DNA of 64,000 nt from Magnimaribacter mokuoloeensis (GTDB lineage Bacteria > Pseudomonadota > Gammaproteobacteria > Magnimaribacterales > Magnimaribacteraceae): assembly GCA_041860225.1 (NCBI GenBank), contig CP151794.1, positions 248,001 through 312,000 on the forward strand, given 5' to 3'. This document shows positions 1-7,580 of this stretch, in pieces. The position numbers and the translations under genes are program-made. The notes beneath the pieces were generated by a model, which saw nothing but the letters and a program-made list of their open reading frames with translations, ran no database searches and had not been told where the DNA came from. The number at the start of each line of letters is the position of its first letter. The stretch's first letter is position 1.

Positions 1-2
1 CA

Positions 3-395
3 CTGGAGATTATTCTTGGAGCAGTCATGGGCACTTTAATGATGCTTAATGTTTGGGGAATAATATGGCCTAATCAAAAAATAGTGATAGGACTTAAAGA
101 GGGTGATGCTGCGGTTGCTGGTCCTAAAGCGGCATTGGCTTCTAGAACTAATACTTTATTCTCTGTAGGTATGCTTTATTTCATGGTAGCTTCAGCTCAC
201 TATCCTGCTTCTGGGCAGATTCTAGGTGCTAACCTTGAAATGACTGGTCTCTTAGTTGGTTTGGCAGTGATCTTCGCCATAGAAGCAAATGCTATTTGGG
301 GGAAAATGTTACCTGCAATCACTTCAGTGCGAAGTGTAATCGTATCAAGTTTTGTGCTTTGCATTGCTTTATCAAGTGTTGCTTATTATCTTTAA
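3..395 (+). CDS. PuuD-like (urate hydroxylase N-terminal type) membrane protein, 3' end
   Basis: The reading frame is open from the window edge, so this is the C-terminal part (about 130 residues) of a longer protein. An ATG at 27 lies inside the frame and is probably not the true start. The stretch 'GAVMGTLMMLNVWGIIWPNQ' and the following 'K..I.L..G' match the pattern I know from the membrane domain of PuuD/Urate_ox_N proteins. Three or four hydrophobic helices follow. PuuD oxidises urate in purine breakdown, but many marine relatives carry only the membrane domain and their role is unknown. The full-length protein and its catalytic residues are outside the window, so the urate function is inferred. 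A strong terminator follows the stop. Confidence 0.5.
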   Translation: MEIILGAVMGTLMMLNVWGIIWPNQKIVIGLKEGDAAVAGPKAALASRTNTLFSVGMLYFMVASAHYPASGQILGANLEMTGLLVGLAVIFAIEANAIWGKMLPAITSVRSVIVSSFVLCIALSSVAYYL

Positions 396-405
396 GTGAT
401 CTAAT

Positions 406-436
406 AAAAAAAAAGGGGCATAAGCCCCTTTTTTTT
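406..436 (+). terminator. Rho-independent terminator
   Basis: GGGGC (415-419), loop ATAA and GCCCC (424-428) form a GC stem, flanked by nine A on the left and eight T on the right. It ends the PuuD-like gene. The A/T flanks extend the stem, so it could work in both directions. Confidence 0.9.
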
Positions 437-455
437 AACATTACAAATAGACTTT

Positions 456-947
456 ATGAATACTAAATTTAAAGAATGCCTCTTGGAGGTGTACCACGCT
501 GAGCAAGCAGGAGAGGCTATATTTGAGTTGATGCTTCAATACGCAAACAATGATAGAGAAAGGTTTATCTTCGGATCTATGTTGCAGCTAGAAACGGAAG
601 CAAAGGCTATTATGAGGCCTACATTAGTTAAACTAGAACTACCTATACAGGAAAACCCCATTTCTAGAGAGCAAGGCTATAAATTAGGTGAAGTATTCAG
701 AGAAATGCCATTTAACGAGCTAATAGAGAATATATATTCTTCTGTTAAAAATATTTACTTACCGCAGTATGCTGAGCTTGAAACTTTGATAACTGAAGAC
801 GATAAAGAGTGTTTCGAATTAGCTAAATTCATGGGAGACCATGAACGAGCACTTCTAGAGGCTTCAGGTAATATAATCAAAGAAAATAAAGCTTTTATGG
901 AACCTGTAACAAAAATGCTACGCTTTCCAATTCCTCTTAAAAAGTAA
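456..947 (+). CDS. Ferritin-like hypothetical protein
   Basis: I do not recognise a named family for these 163 residues. The protein is predicted to be all helical and soluble, with no signal peptide. Glutamates and a histidine recur in a spacing that suggests a four-helix bundle: 'YHAEQAGE' near residues 13-20, 'QLETEAK' near 44-50, 'YAELE' near 105-109 and 'GDHERALLE' near 126-134. This resembles ferritin-like carboxylate-bridged di-iron proteins, but the usual ExxH pairs are not clear, so metal binding is a guess. It stands alone between a terminator and the convergent mscS gene, whose stop lies 17 bases away. Alternatives are a COQ7- or MiaE-like relative. Confidence 0.5.
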   Translation: MNTKFKECLLEVYHAEQAGEAIFELMLQYANNDRERFIFGSMLQLETEAKAIMRPTLVKLELPIQENPISREQGYKLGEVFREMPFNELIENIYSSVKNIYLPQYAELETLITEDDKECFELAKFMGDHERALLEASGNIIKENKAFMEPVTKMLRFPIPLKK

Positions 948-964
948 AGGGGCCAATAATTCTT

Positions 965-2056
965 CTATTCGGGATCTTGATTCTCGATGTATATAGACCT
1001 GCTTGGAAAAGCAAACTCAGATCCATGCTTTTCTACAACACGCATAATATTGAATATCAACTCTTGTTTTACCTGAGAGAATTGTGTGTAATCAATTACG
1101 TCCATATAACAAAGAATAGTTAGATCTATAGAGCTTGAGCCTAGTTCAGTGACTCTTACGAAATTTTCTTGACCAGGGTTTTGTACAAAGTTTTCGCTTG
1201 CATTAATGTAGTCTTCTATATCTTTGCATATACTCTCTAATTGCTCTGCTTTAGTGCTGTAGACCAGATTTATAGTCCAGAAGATTCTTCTGTAACTCAT
1301 ATCTTGATGATTGATAACTTGAGAATCGGATAGATCTGTGTTCGGAACAAACACTGGAGATGTATCTAGCAACCTGACTTGCGTAGACCTGAATCCTATA
1401 GATTCGACAATACCATGGAGCCCATCACCTATCCTTATTCTATCTCCAGGCTGGAACCTCTTTTCGCTTAGAATAAAAATACCTGCGATAATATTCTTGA
1501 ACATATCCTGAGCACCTAAAGCTACTGCTACAGAGAATAGACCCAATCCTGCGATGATTGGACCAATTTCGATTCCCCAAATATCTAACATCATGGTTAT
1601 TCCAACTAACCAGATTAATACTCCTGCTACTCTACTTAGCCACGTTGTCATTGCCGGAGTTAACCAAGAAGTATCAGAAAGCAGATTCAATAAAGGTTTG
1701 GTCAAATTAGCTAATGCACTAAATATTGTATAAACAACTAGCATCTTGACTAAGTTAGTAGCCAACATATCCATTGATCCGCTGAATGGTAGGTAAGTAG
1801 TTATAAGGTATAAACCAAATGCGATTGGTATAAGGCCAAAAGGACCTCTTAGCGACTCAATGATTTCATCATCGAGAGTTGTTTCAGATTTTTCAGTAAA
1901 ACTAGCTATCTTATCAAGAAGATAAGTATTCATAAGCGATCTTGCTATCAAAGAGCCAATGAGAATTAGTAAGCAAATAATAAGATTATCAATGCCTATA
2001 CCTCTTATTCCTTGTTCCCATGTTTCAACTACAAGGTTCCAAAAATCATTTATCAT
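965..2056 (-). CDS. MscS-family mechanosensitive ion channel
   Basis: A small-conductance mechanosensitive channel of the inner membrane, which releases solutes on osmotic downshock. The N-terminal half has about five hydrophobic segments. The pore helix and beta domain follow, with the family motif around 'ALGAQDMFKNIIAGIFIL' and then 'FQPGDRIRIGDGLHGIVESIGFRSTQVRLLD' in pieces that match MscS closely. The ending 'VFVPNTDLSDSQVIN' is also typical. At 363 residues it is somewhat longer than E. coli MscS (286), with extra N-terminal membrane segments. Its start overlaps the stop of the upstream corB-like gene by four bases, which suggests translational coupling in a two-gene operon. Confidence 0.92.
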   Translation of the reverse strand: MINDFWNLVVETWEQGIRGIGIDNLIICLLILIGSLIARSLMNTYLLDKIASFTEKSETTLDDEIIESLRGPFGLIPIAFGLYLITTYLPFSGSMDMLATNLVKMLVVYTIFSALANLTKPLLNLLSDTSWLTPAMTTWLSRVAGVLIWLVGITMMLDIWGIEIGPIIAGLGLFSVAVALGAQDMFKNIIAGIFILSEKRFQPGDRIRIGDGLHGIVESIGFRSTQVRLLDTSPVFVPNTDLSDSQVINHQDMSYRRIFWTINLVYSTKAEQLESICKDIEDYINASENFVQNPGQENFVRVTELGSSSIDLTILCYMDVIDYTQFSQVKQELIFNIMRVVEKHGSEFAFPSRSIYIENQDPE

Positions 2057-3330
2057 TCTTGCTCCTCTTCGGTTTCACTAATTTCTTGTATCTTTTCTAA
2101 CTTTGCTAATTTGATTACGTTGTCTTTTATCAGGACAGTTTCTATTCTGTAGCCTTCTATAGTTAAACCTATATTAGTATCAGGTATCGTTTGAATTTCT
2201 TCAAGAATAAGTCCGCTCAAGGTTTTAGGACCTTCTGTTGGCAGTTCCCATTCTAGTCTCTTATTGAGATCTCTTATCATCATACCGCCTTCAATAAGAT
2301 AGGTTCCATCTGCTTGGGGCATTATGTCCATCTTCTCTATGGATTCTGTTGCAATCTCTCCTACAATTATTTCTAAAATAGACCTTAAAGTAATGATTCC
2401 TTCAATGTCACCATACTCATCTACTATCAACCCAACTCTTCGACCAGAAGATTGGAAATTAGCTAATTGCTTATACAAGGGAGTATTTTCTGGAACAAAT
2501 AAAGGTTCTTGCAATTCAGCTTTTAACATTTCTTTGGACTGAATATTATTCCCTAAAAAATCAGCTTTTTTGTTAAGCGATAAGAATCCTTGGATGTTAT
2601 CTATAGAATCTTCGAAGCAGGGAATATAAGTAAAGTCTATATTTTGAAGTTGTTCTAAAACTTGTTCCATATCATCATTTAGATCGATACCTACTATTTC
2701 ATTTTTGGGAATCATCACATCATTAACTGATAAATAGTCCATATCAAAAATACCCATAAGCATTTCTTCTTGCCTCTTGGGAACACCAGAAGTCTGTAAT
2801 AAAGTCCTTAATTCTTCAGGTCTTAACTCGTCTTTATCGGCACTATCTAAATCTATCCCTATTAATTTTGTAACTCCATTAGATACAAAACTAACAAGTG
2901 TTATTAGAGGACTTAGTACCTTAGATAAAGGTTTCAATAAATATGACGAAGGGAATGCAATACTTTCTGGCTTAAGTGCTGCAATTGTTTTTGGCATTAC
3001 TTCGGCGAAAATGATCATGATGATTGTCATGAAAACCGTTACAGCCAAAACAGCACTGTCGCTCCAAATTCTAATTGCTACTACTGTAGCTAAAGCAGTT
3101 GAAAGGGTGTGTGTAAAATTATTACCTATTAATATAACTCCCAACAGTCTATCGGTCCTTTCTATGAGTTTTGCGACTCTCTTCGCTGATTTATTTTTCT
3201 CTTTGACTAAATGTTTTAAACGATAGCGATTTATGGCCATCATGCTTGTTTCTGAACCAGAGAAAAATGCCGACATAAGCACAAGAAACGCAATTGCCGC
3301 CAGGAGAATCCATAGTGGTATTTCGCTCAA
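2053..3330 (-). CDS. corB: CNNM/CorB family (HlyC/CorC) transporter-associated protein
   Basis: A 425-residue membrane protein of the DUF21-CBS-CorC_HlyC type, linked to magnesium or cobalt efflux. The N-terminal DUF21 domain has hydrophobic segments and the signature 'SAFFSGSETSMMAINRYRL' near residues 20-38. Two CBS domains follow (around 195-315; 'NDVMIPKNEIVGID' and 'RRVGLIVDEYGDIEGIIT'), then the C-terminal CorC/HlyC domain near 335-415. It is divergent from rpsP. In E. coli, corB also lies near ffh-rpsP, so the neighbourhood is conserved although ffh is absent here. Its end overlaps mscS by four bases. The symbol rests on domain order; YfjD- or YtfL-type paralogues cannot be excluded. 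Confidence 0.85.
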   Translation of the reverse strand: MSEIPLWILLAAIAFLVLMSAFFSGSETSMMAINRYRLKHLVKEKNKSAKRVAKLIERTDRLLGVILIGNNFTHTLSTALATVVAIRIWSDSAVLAVTVFMTIIMIIFAEVMPKTIAALKPESIAFPSSYLLKPLSKVLSPLITLVSFVSNGVTKLIGIDLDSADKDELRPEELRTLLQTSGVPKRQEEMLMGIFDMDYLSVNDVMIPKNEIVGIDLNDDMEQVLEQLQNIDFTYIPCFEDSIDNIQGFLSLNKKADFLGNNIQSKEMLKAELQEPLFVPENTPLYKQLANFQSSGRRVGLIVDEYGDIEGIITLRSILEIIVGEIATESIEKMDIMPQADGTYLIEGGMMIRDLNKRLEWELPTEGPKTLSGLILEEIQTIPDTNIGLTIEGYRIETVLIKDNVIKLAKLEKIQEISETEEEQE

Positions 3331-3453
3331 TTTAATTTATCCTCAAGGGGATCTGAGATGTGAAAAGTATGTCCAAGTAATATAAATATAACTTCAAAGC
3401 CAGCATTATAACCATTTGTAGCTATTTCATAGCAATAAAGATACAAATTTTCC

Positions 3454-3481
3454 TTGAAACAGGTGACTTATGCACTAGAAT
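3454..3481 (+). promoter_or_regulatory. Sigma-70 promoter of the rpsP operon
   Basis: TTGAAA (3454-3459), a 16-base spacer and TAGAAT (3476-3481). The discriminator that follows is GC-rich (AAGCGCC), as in stringently controlled ribosomal promoters. It points at rpsP, about 38 bases downstream. Confidence 0.7.
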
Positions 3482-3519
3482 AAGCGCCTTTTTAAAGATT
3501 ACTGATTAGATATTAATAA

Positions 3520-4233
3520 ATGTTAACAATAAGATTAGCTCGATCTGGAGCAAAAAAAAGACCCTTTTATCACGTAAGTGTGGCCGATTCTCGTATGCCT
3601 AGAGATGGAAGGTTCGTAGAAAGAGTTGGATACTATAATCCTATAGCATCAGGTCAAGAAGTAAGATTAGAATTAGATCTTGAAAGAATCGACTATTGGA
3701 TCGGTCAAGGTGCACAACCTAGCGATAGAGTGTTGAACCTTCTTAAACAAAATAAAGAAACGCCCGAACAAACAGAGAAGAGATTAGCTGCCAAGGAAGT
3801 TAAACGCCAAAAAAAGCTTGCTAAAAAGTTAGCTGAAAAAGAGCCTGTAGCAGAGGAAGCTCCAGCAGAAGAAGTTCCAGCAGAGGAAGCCGCAGCAGAA
3901 GAAGCCGCAGCAGAGGAAGCCGCAGCAGAAGAAGCTCCAGCAGAGGAAGCCGCAGCAGAAGAAGCCGCAGCAGAGGGAGCTCCAGCAGAAGAAGTTCCAG
4001 CAGAGGAAGCTCCAGCAGAGGAAGCTCCAGCAGAAGAAGCCGCAGCAGAGGAAGCTCCAGCAGAGGAAGCCGCAGCAGAAGAAGCTCCAGCAGAAGAAGC
4101 CGCAGCAGAGGAAGCTCCAGCAGAAGAAGCCGCAGCAGAGGAAGCCGCAGCAGAAGAAGCTCCAGCAGAAGAAGCCGCAGCAGAGGAAGCTCCAGCAGAA
4201 GAGGAATCAGAGGATAAAGAAAAAGATTCTTAA
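3520..4233 (+). CDS. rpsP: 30S ribosomal protein S16 with a long Ala/Glu repeat tail
   Basis: Residues 1-80 are a normal bacterial S16 (begins 'MLTIRLARSGAKKRPFYHVS', then 'DSRMPRDGRFVERVGYYNP'), a small-subunit assembly protein. A lysine-rich linker (about 85-108) leads to a very acidic low-complexity tail of 23 pentapeptides of the form A-E-E-[AV]-[AP] (residues 111-225), ending in an acidic 'ESEDKEKDS'. The total is 237 residues, against roughly 80-90 for most S16 proteins. One unit reads AEGAP. Short extensions of S16 are known in some bacteria; I know of no function for one like this. It is first in rpsP-rimM-trmD-rplS, behind a good promoter, and the stop lies 16 bases before rimM. Confidence 0.95.
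   Translation: MLTIRLARSGAKKRPFYHVSVADSRMPRDGRFVERVGYYNPIASGQEVRLELDLERIDYWIGQGAQPSDRVLNLLKQNKETPEQTEKRLAAKEVKRQKKLAKKLAEKEPVAEEAPAEEVPAEEAAAEEAAAEEAAAEEAPAEEAAAEEAAAEGAPAEEVPAEEAPAEEAPAEEAAAEEAPAEEAAAEEAPAEEAAAEEAPAEEAAAEEAAAEEAPAEEAAAEEAPAEEESEDKEKDS
3850..4194 (+). repeat. 23 tandem copies of a 15-bp coding repeat in rpsP
   Basis: Units follow GCAGARGAAGCYSCA. They differ mainly at GAA/GAG, GCT/GCC and CCA/GCA, with rare GTT (Val) units and one GGA (Gly) change near 3970. The unit is a multiple of three, so gain or loss of copies keeps the frame. The near-identity at DNA level points to expansion by slippage or unequal recombination. Confidence 0.95.
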
Positions 4234-4249
4234 TTCTCTTTAGTTTCTT

Positions 4250-4768
4250 ATGCGGTCCAAAGACCGAAAAATCCTAATAGGAAAAATAGGAAAGCCTCAT
4301 GGCATAAAAGGTTTTGTCTATTTCCATTACTATGGGAAAGAAGTATCTAATTTACAGTTGTATGACAAACTGCATATAGAGGACATTAGCACGTTTAAGC
4401 TAGATAAAATTCAACAAAAATCTGATCGACTAATAATAAAACTAGTTGGATGTGATGACCGAAATTTAGTTGAAAATCTCAGAAATAAAGACGTTTATGT
4501 TGATGAAGATGATCTTCCTCTTTTAGATGAAGGAGAATATTACTTATATCAATTAGAGGGACTAGTAGTTAAGAACTTAGAACATAAAATTCTTGGCGAA
4601 GTGAAAGGTACTTTTGGAACTAAGTCCAATGAAGTTCTTGTAGTTGAGAGTACCGAGGATAGTGTCGATAGCGAGGAAAGGCTTTTACCTTATGTGAAAC
4701 CTCACGTTATTAAGGAAATTAATCCTGATGAAGGTTTCATATTAGTTGATTGGCCCGAAAACTATTAA
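4250..4768 (+). CDS. rimM: Ribosome maturation factor RimM
   Basis: RimM binds S19 on the 30S subunit and helps mature the 16S rRNA 3' domain. The 172-residue protein starts with the typical 'ILIGKIGKPHGIKGFVYFHYYG' pattern (seen in pieces near residues 8-29). The C-terminal PRC-barrel part has 'YYLYQLEGLVV' and ends with 'LLPYVKPHVIKEINPDEGFILVDWPE', close to the family ending. It lies second in the rpsP operon, 16 bases after rpsP and 2 bases before trmD, so it is surely co-transcribed. The length is normal. Confidence 0.95.
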   Translation: MRSKDRKILIGKIGKPHGIKGFVYFHYYGKEVSNLQLYDKLHIEDISTFKLDKIQQKSDRLIIKLVGCDDRNLVENLRNKDVYVDEDDLPLLDEGEYYLYQLEGLVVKNLEHKILGEVKGTFGTKSNEVLVVESTEDSVDSEERLLPYVKPHVIKEINPDEGFILVDWPENY

Positions 4769-4770
4769 AA

Positions 4771-5493
4771 ATGAAATTCAATGTAGTGACTATTTTTCCT
4801 GATCTGATTAATGACTTCATTAATCATGGTCTAGTCTCTAAAGCATTAGCTAAAAATATCCTAGAAGTTCAAACATGGAATCCAAGAAACTTTAGCGATA
4901 ACCATAGTGGTAGGATAGATGATAAGCCTTTTGGTGGAGGGCAGGGCATGCTTCTACAGGCAGAACCTTTAATTAAAACTATAGATGAAATTAAGGCACA
5001 TAATGACACACATGTGGTATTTGTGGCACCTCATGGAAAAGTTTTTAATCAAAATAAAGCTCATGAACTAAAAGATAAAAAGGATATAACAATAATCTGC
5101 GGAAGATATGAGGGAATTGATAGAAGAGTAGAAGAAACTTCAGTAGATGAAGTGATCTCTATAGGGGATTTTATTCTTAACGGAGGAGAGCTTTCGGCTC
5201 TTGTAATAATAGAGACCATCGCAAGACAATTAAAGGGCTTCATCGGAAATGAAATTTCTTTACAAGATTCATTCTCTGAAGGTCTTTTGGAGCATCCACA
5301 ATATACACGTCCAGAAAAGAGTTCTTATGGAGATGTACCTGAGGTCTTACTTAGCGGAAATCATGAACTGATTAAAAGATGGAAATTAAAAGAATCATTA
5401 AGATTAACTCTACAAAACAGACCGGAACTTCTTAAAAAGAAAGAACTTTCAGATTTAGAAATAGAATTATTAAATGAAATTAAAGATGAATAA
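4771..5493 (+). CDS. trmD: tRNA (guanine-N1-)-methyltransferase TrmD
   Basis: TrmD methylates G37 of tRNAs with a G at position 36, using SAM in a trefoil-knot fold, and prevents frameshifting. I chose the ATG at 4771 ('MKFNVVTIFPDLINDF'), which gives 240 residues and matches the family. A TTG 21 bases upstream would overlap rimM. Landmarks are 'DDKPFGGGQGMLL' near residues 50-62, 'CGRYEGIDRRV' near 110-120 and 'SIGDFILNGGELSALV' near 130-145, which build the knot and SAM site. 'LLEHPQYTRP' near 173-182 is also conserved. Third gene of the rpsP operon. Confidence 0.96.
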   Translation: MKFNVVTIFPDLINDFINHGLVSKALAKNILEVQTWNPRNFSDNHSGRIDDKPFGGGQGMLLQAEPLIKTIDEIKAHNDTHVVFVAPHGKVFNQNKAHELKDKKDITIICGRYEGIDRRVEETSVDEVISIGDFILNGGELSALVIIETIARQLKGFIGNEISLQDSFSEGLLEHPQYTRPEKSSYGDVPEVLLSGNHELIKRWKLKESLRLTLQNRPELLKKKELSDLEIELLNEIKDE

Positions 5494-5509
5494 TCGATCT
5501 TATATCTGA

Positions 5510-5515
5510 TAGAAT
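5510..5515 (+). promoter_or_regulatory. Possible internal -10 element before rplS
   Basis: TAGAAT followed by the GC-rich run GCGCAAC, the same layout as the rpsP promoter. No convincing -35 sits 16-18 bases upstream, so this is a weak candidate for extra rplS transcription. Confidence 0.3.
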
Positions 5516-5542
5516 GCGCAACCTAGTAAAGGCTATATCAAC

Positions 5543-5896
5543 GTGAATAAGAATAAATATATACAAACTGTAGAGTCTGCTCAGCTAAGAGATGACATAC
5601 CTGAATTTTCTCCTGGAGACACCATTGTTGTTGATGTGAGAGTGGTAGAAGGTACTAGAGAAAGGCTTCAACCTTTTGAAGGTGTCGTGCTGTCAATAAA
5701 GAAAAGAGGACTAGGATCTTCTTTTATAGTTAGAAAAATCTCTAACGGAGTTGGTGTAGAAAGAACTTTCCAAACTCATAGTCCCATTATAAGCTCTATA
5801 AAAGTAAAAAGACGTGGAGATGTGAGACAGGCTAAGCTTTTTTATCTAAGAGAAAGAACAGGCAGATCTGCAAGAATCAAAGAAAAACTAAGCTAA
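5543..5896 (+). CDS. rplS: 50S ribosomal protein L19
   Basis: L19 sits at the subunit interface of the large subunit. The 117-residue product has the family hallmarks 'PGDTIVVDVRVVEGTRERLQ' (near 25-44), 'FEGVVLSIKKRGLGSSFIVRKIS' in pieces, 'VGVERTFQTHSP' (near 71-82), and the basic C-terminal 'KLFYLRERTGRSARIKEKL'. Start is GTG; no ATG is available in frame near the conserved N-terminus, and AAAGG at 5528-5532 may serve as ribosome binding site. Last gene of the classic rpsP-rimM-trmD-rplS operon. xerD begins 21 bases later, so transcription may continue. Confidence 0.96.
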   Translation: MNKNKYIQTVESAQLRDDIPEFSPGDTIVVDVRVVEGTRERLQPFEGVVLSIKKRGLGSSFIVRKISNGVGVERTFQTHSPIISSIKVKRRGDVRQAKLFYLRERTGRSARIKEKLS

Positions 5897-5917
5897 ACCT
5901 TTCCTGCTCATGAATTT

Positions 5918-6820
5918 ATGAGCTTATACACTAGAAAATCTGATATCTTAATCGATAATTTTATTGATGAACTTTGGCTCGAAAGAGGATTAAGTAAGAA
6001 TACGCTATCTGCTTATCGACATGATTTAAGTTCTTTTTCTTTTTGGTATAAAGGAGATTCTCTTCTAGATGTCGATAGAGTTGATCTTTTGGACTATCTT
6101 GCAGAAAGGCTCAAACAGGGATACAGCAGCCGATCTACTGCACGGTCTCTTTCAAGTTTGAGGGCTTTTTACTCTCATCTAACTACAAAACATAATTTGA
6201 AAGAAAATCCAACTTCCCGTATTGATAGTCCTAAATTAGGTCACTCACTACCTAAAACACTCTCTGAAGAAGAGGTAGAAAAGCTTATTCAAGCTCCGGA
6301 CGTAGAAGATGACATCGGTTTAAGAGATAGAGCAATGTTGGAATTAATTTATGCTTGCGGACTTAGAGTAACTGAATTAATAAGTTTAGACATTTTAAAT
6401 ATTAACCTTCGTCAAGGAGTTATAAGGGTTATAGGAAAGGGCGAAAAGGAAAGATTAGTTCCAATGGGAGAAGAGGCATTAGACTGGATTCAAAGGTATA
6501 TTACTCAAAGTCGTCCTAATTTATTGAAGAATAACAACAAAGTTACCGAATTATTTCTTAGTAAAAGAGGTAAGTCTATGACGAGACAAACATTTTGGTA
6601 CAGAATTAAAGAATACGCAGTTAAAGCCTCTATTGATAAAGAACTCTCTCCACACACTCTTAGACATGCTTTTGCAACTCATTTAATAAATCATGGAGCA
6701 GATCTTAGAACTGTACAACTACTTTTGGGTCACTCAAGTTTATCTACCACGCAAATATATACAGAAGTAGCTAGACATAGAATGAAAGAATTACATAATG
6801 AGCATCACCCAAGAGGTTAA
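5918..6820 (+). CDS. xerD: Site-specific tyrosine recombinase XerD
   Basis: XerD acts with XerC at dif to resolve chromosome dimers before division, under FtsK control. At 300 residues it has the expected length. The N-terminal SAM-like core-binding domain covers about 1-100 and the catalytic domain follows. The full catalytic set is visible: R150 (GLRVTEL), K174, H246 and R249 (HTLRHAFATH), H272 (LLGHSSL) and Y281, all two residues offset from E. coli XerD. It lies in the housekeeping order rplS-xerD-dsbC-hom-thrC, so it is the chromosomal recombinase and not a phage integrase. The XerD rather than XerC call rests on this context. Confidence 0.93.
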   Translation: MSLYTRKSDILIDNFIDELWLERGLSKNTLSAYRHDLSSFSFWYKGDSLLDVDRVDLLDYLAERLKQGYSSRSTARSLSSLRAFYSHLTTKHNLKENPTSRIDSPKLGHSLPKTLSEEEVEKLIQAPDVEDDIGLRDRAMLELIYACGLRVTELISLDILNINLRQGVIRVIGKGEKERLVPMGEEALDWIQRYITQSRPNLLKNNNKVTELFLSKRGKSMTRQTFWYRIKEYAVKASIDKELSPHTLRHAFATHLINHGADLRTVQLLLGHSSLSTTQIYTEVARHRMKELHNEHHPRG

Positions 6821-6821
6821 T

Positions 6822-7571
6822 ATGTTACAAACATTTAGATTTCATGCTTTTTTTATAGTTCTCTTGCTTTTAGTAAGCTGCAGTGTTGATTCTTCTGAAG
6901 ATTCAACTGAGATAGAAGAAGTGAAAAATAAGCTCAATGAAATATTGCCTAAAGAAATTGAGCTTTTATCGGTTCAAGAAACTGATATTACTGGATTTTT
7001 TGAAGTGAATTTTGAAGGAATTGAACCTCTTTATGTCTCTTCCGATGGGAACTACTTAGTTTCGGGTGACATTTATCTGATCACAAAGGATGGTTTAGTC
7101 AATAAATCAGAAGCAAGAAGAGATTATCAAAGAAAAACTTTGATCAATAATTTAGATACAGGAGAGTTAATTACTTTTGAGCCTGAAGAAATTATTCATA
7201 ATATATTTGTCTTCACAGACGTTGATTGCGGCTATTGTAGACAGTTTCACAATCAAATAGATTCTTACCTAGAGTTGGGAATAAAAGTTAATTATTTAGC
7301 TTATCCCAGAGCAGGAATAGGGTCAGAATCCTTTCAAAAAATAGCCTCTGCTTGGTGCAATGATGATTCCAATTATTCATTGACCTTGCTTAAACAAGGT
7401 AAAGAAATTGAAAAAAATCTATGTGCGGACAATCCCGTAGAGAAACATTTTAAATTAGGTAATGCTATAGGTGTTCAAGGAACCCCCTCTATAGTAACTG
7501 ACGAAGGAAAAATGATTCCAGGCTATTTGCCGCCTCAAGATTTACTTAATATTCTCTCTAGTAAGAGCTAG
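6822..7571 (+). CDS. dsbC: DsbC-type thiol:disulfide isomerase, probably a lipoprotein
   Basis: A periplasmic disulfide isomerase that reshuffles wrong disulfides. I chose the ATG at 6822 over one at 6798 because it has AAGAGG upstream and starts directly with a signal peptide, 'MLQTFRFHAFFIVLLLLVSC'. The signal ends in a lipobox (LVS-C20) instead of the usual AxA site, so the protein is probably lipid-anchored. The N-terminal dimerisation domain spans about 30-90. The thioredoxin-fold domain has the active site C136-G-Y-C139 and the cis-proline loop 'GTPSIV'. Length 249 fits DsbC. Gene order xerD-dsbC-hom-thrC is the one I know from pseudomonads, with alaC inserted here. Confidence 0.88.
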   Translation: MLQTFRFHAFFIVLLLLVSCSVDSSEDSTEIEEVKNKLNEILPKEIELLSVQETDITGFFEVNFEGIEPLYVSSDGNYLVSGDIYLITKDGLVNKSEARRDYQRKTLINNLDTGELITFEPEEIIHNIFVFTDVDCGYCRQFHNQIDSYLELGIKVNYLAYPRAGIGSESFQKIASAWCNDDSNYSLTLLKQGKEIEKNLCADNPVEKHFKLGNAIGVQGTPSIVTDEGKMIPGYLPPQDLLNILSSKS

Positions 7572-7580
7572 AATCTAAAG

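Noticed and set aside
2777..3226. 149-codon open frame opposite corB
   Set aside because: It lies fully within the corB-like gene on the other strand and its protein shows no recognisable pattern.
3850..4194. CRISPR-like or intergenic satellite repeat
   Set aside because: The 15-bp units are directly adjacent, have no spacers and are in frame inside rpsP.
4750..4770. TTG at 4750 as the trmD start
   Set aside because: It overlaps rimM and adds seven unconserved residues; the ATG at 4771 gives the exact TrmD N-terminus.
5918..6820. Phage or integron integrase
   Set aside because: Length, catalytic residue positions and the rplS-xerD-dsbC-hom context all fit the housekeeping XerD.
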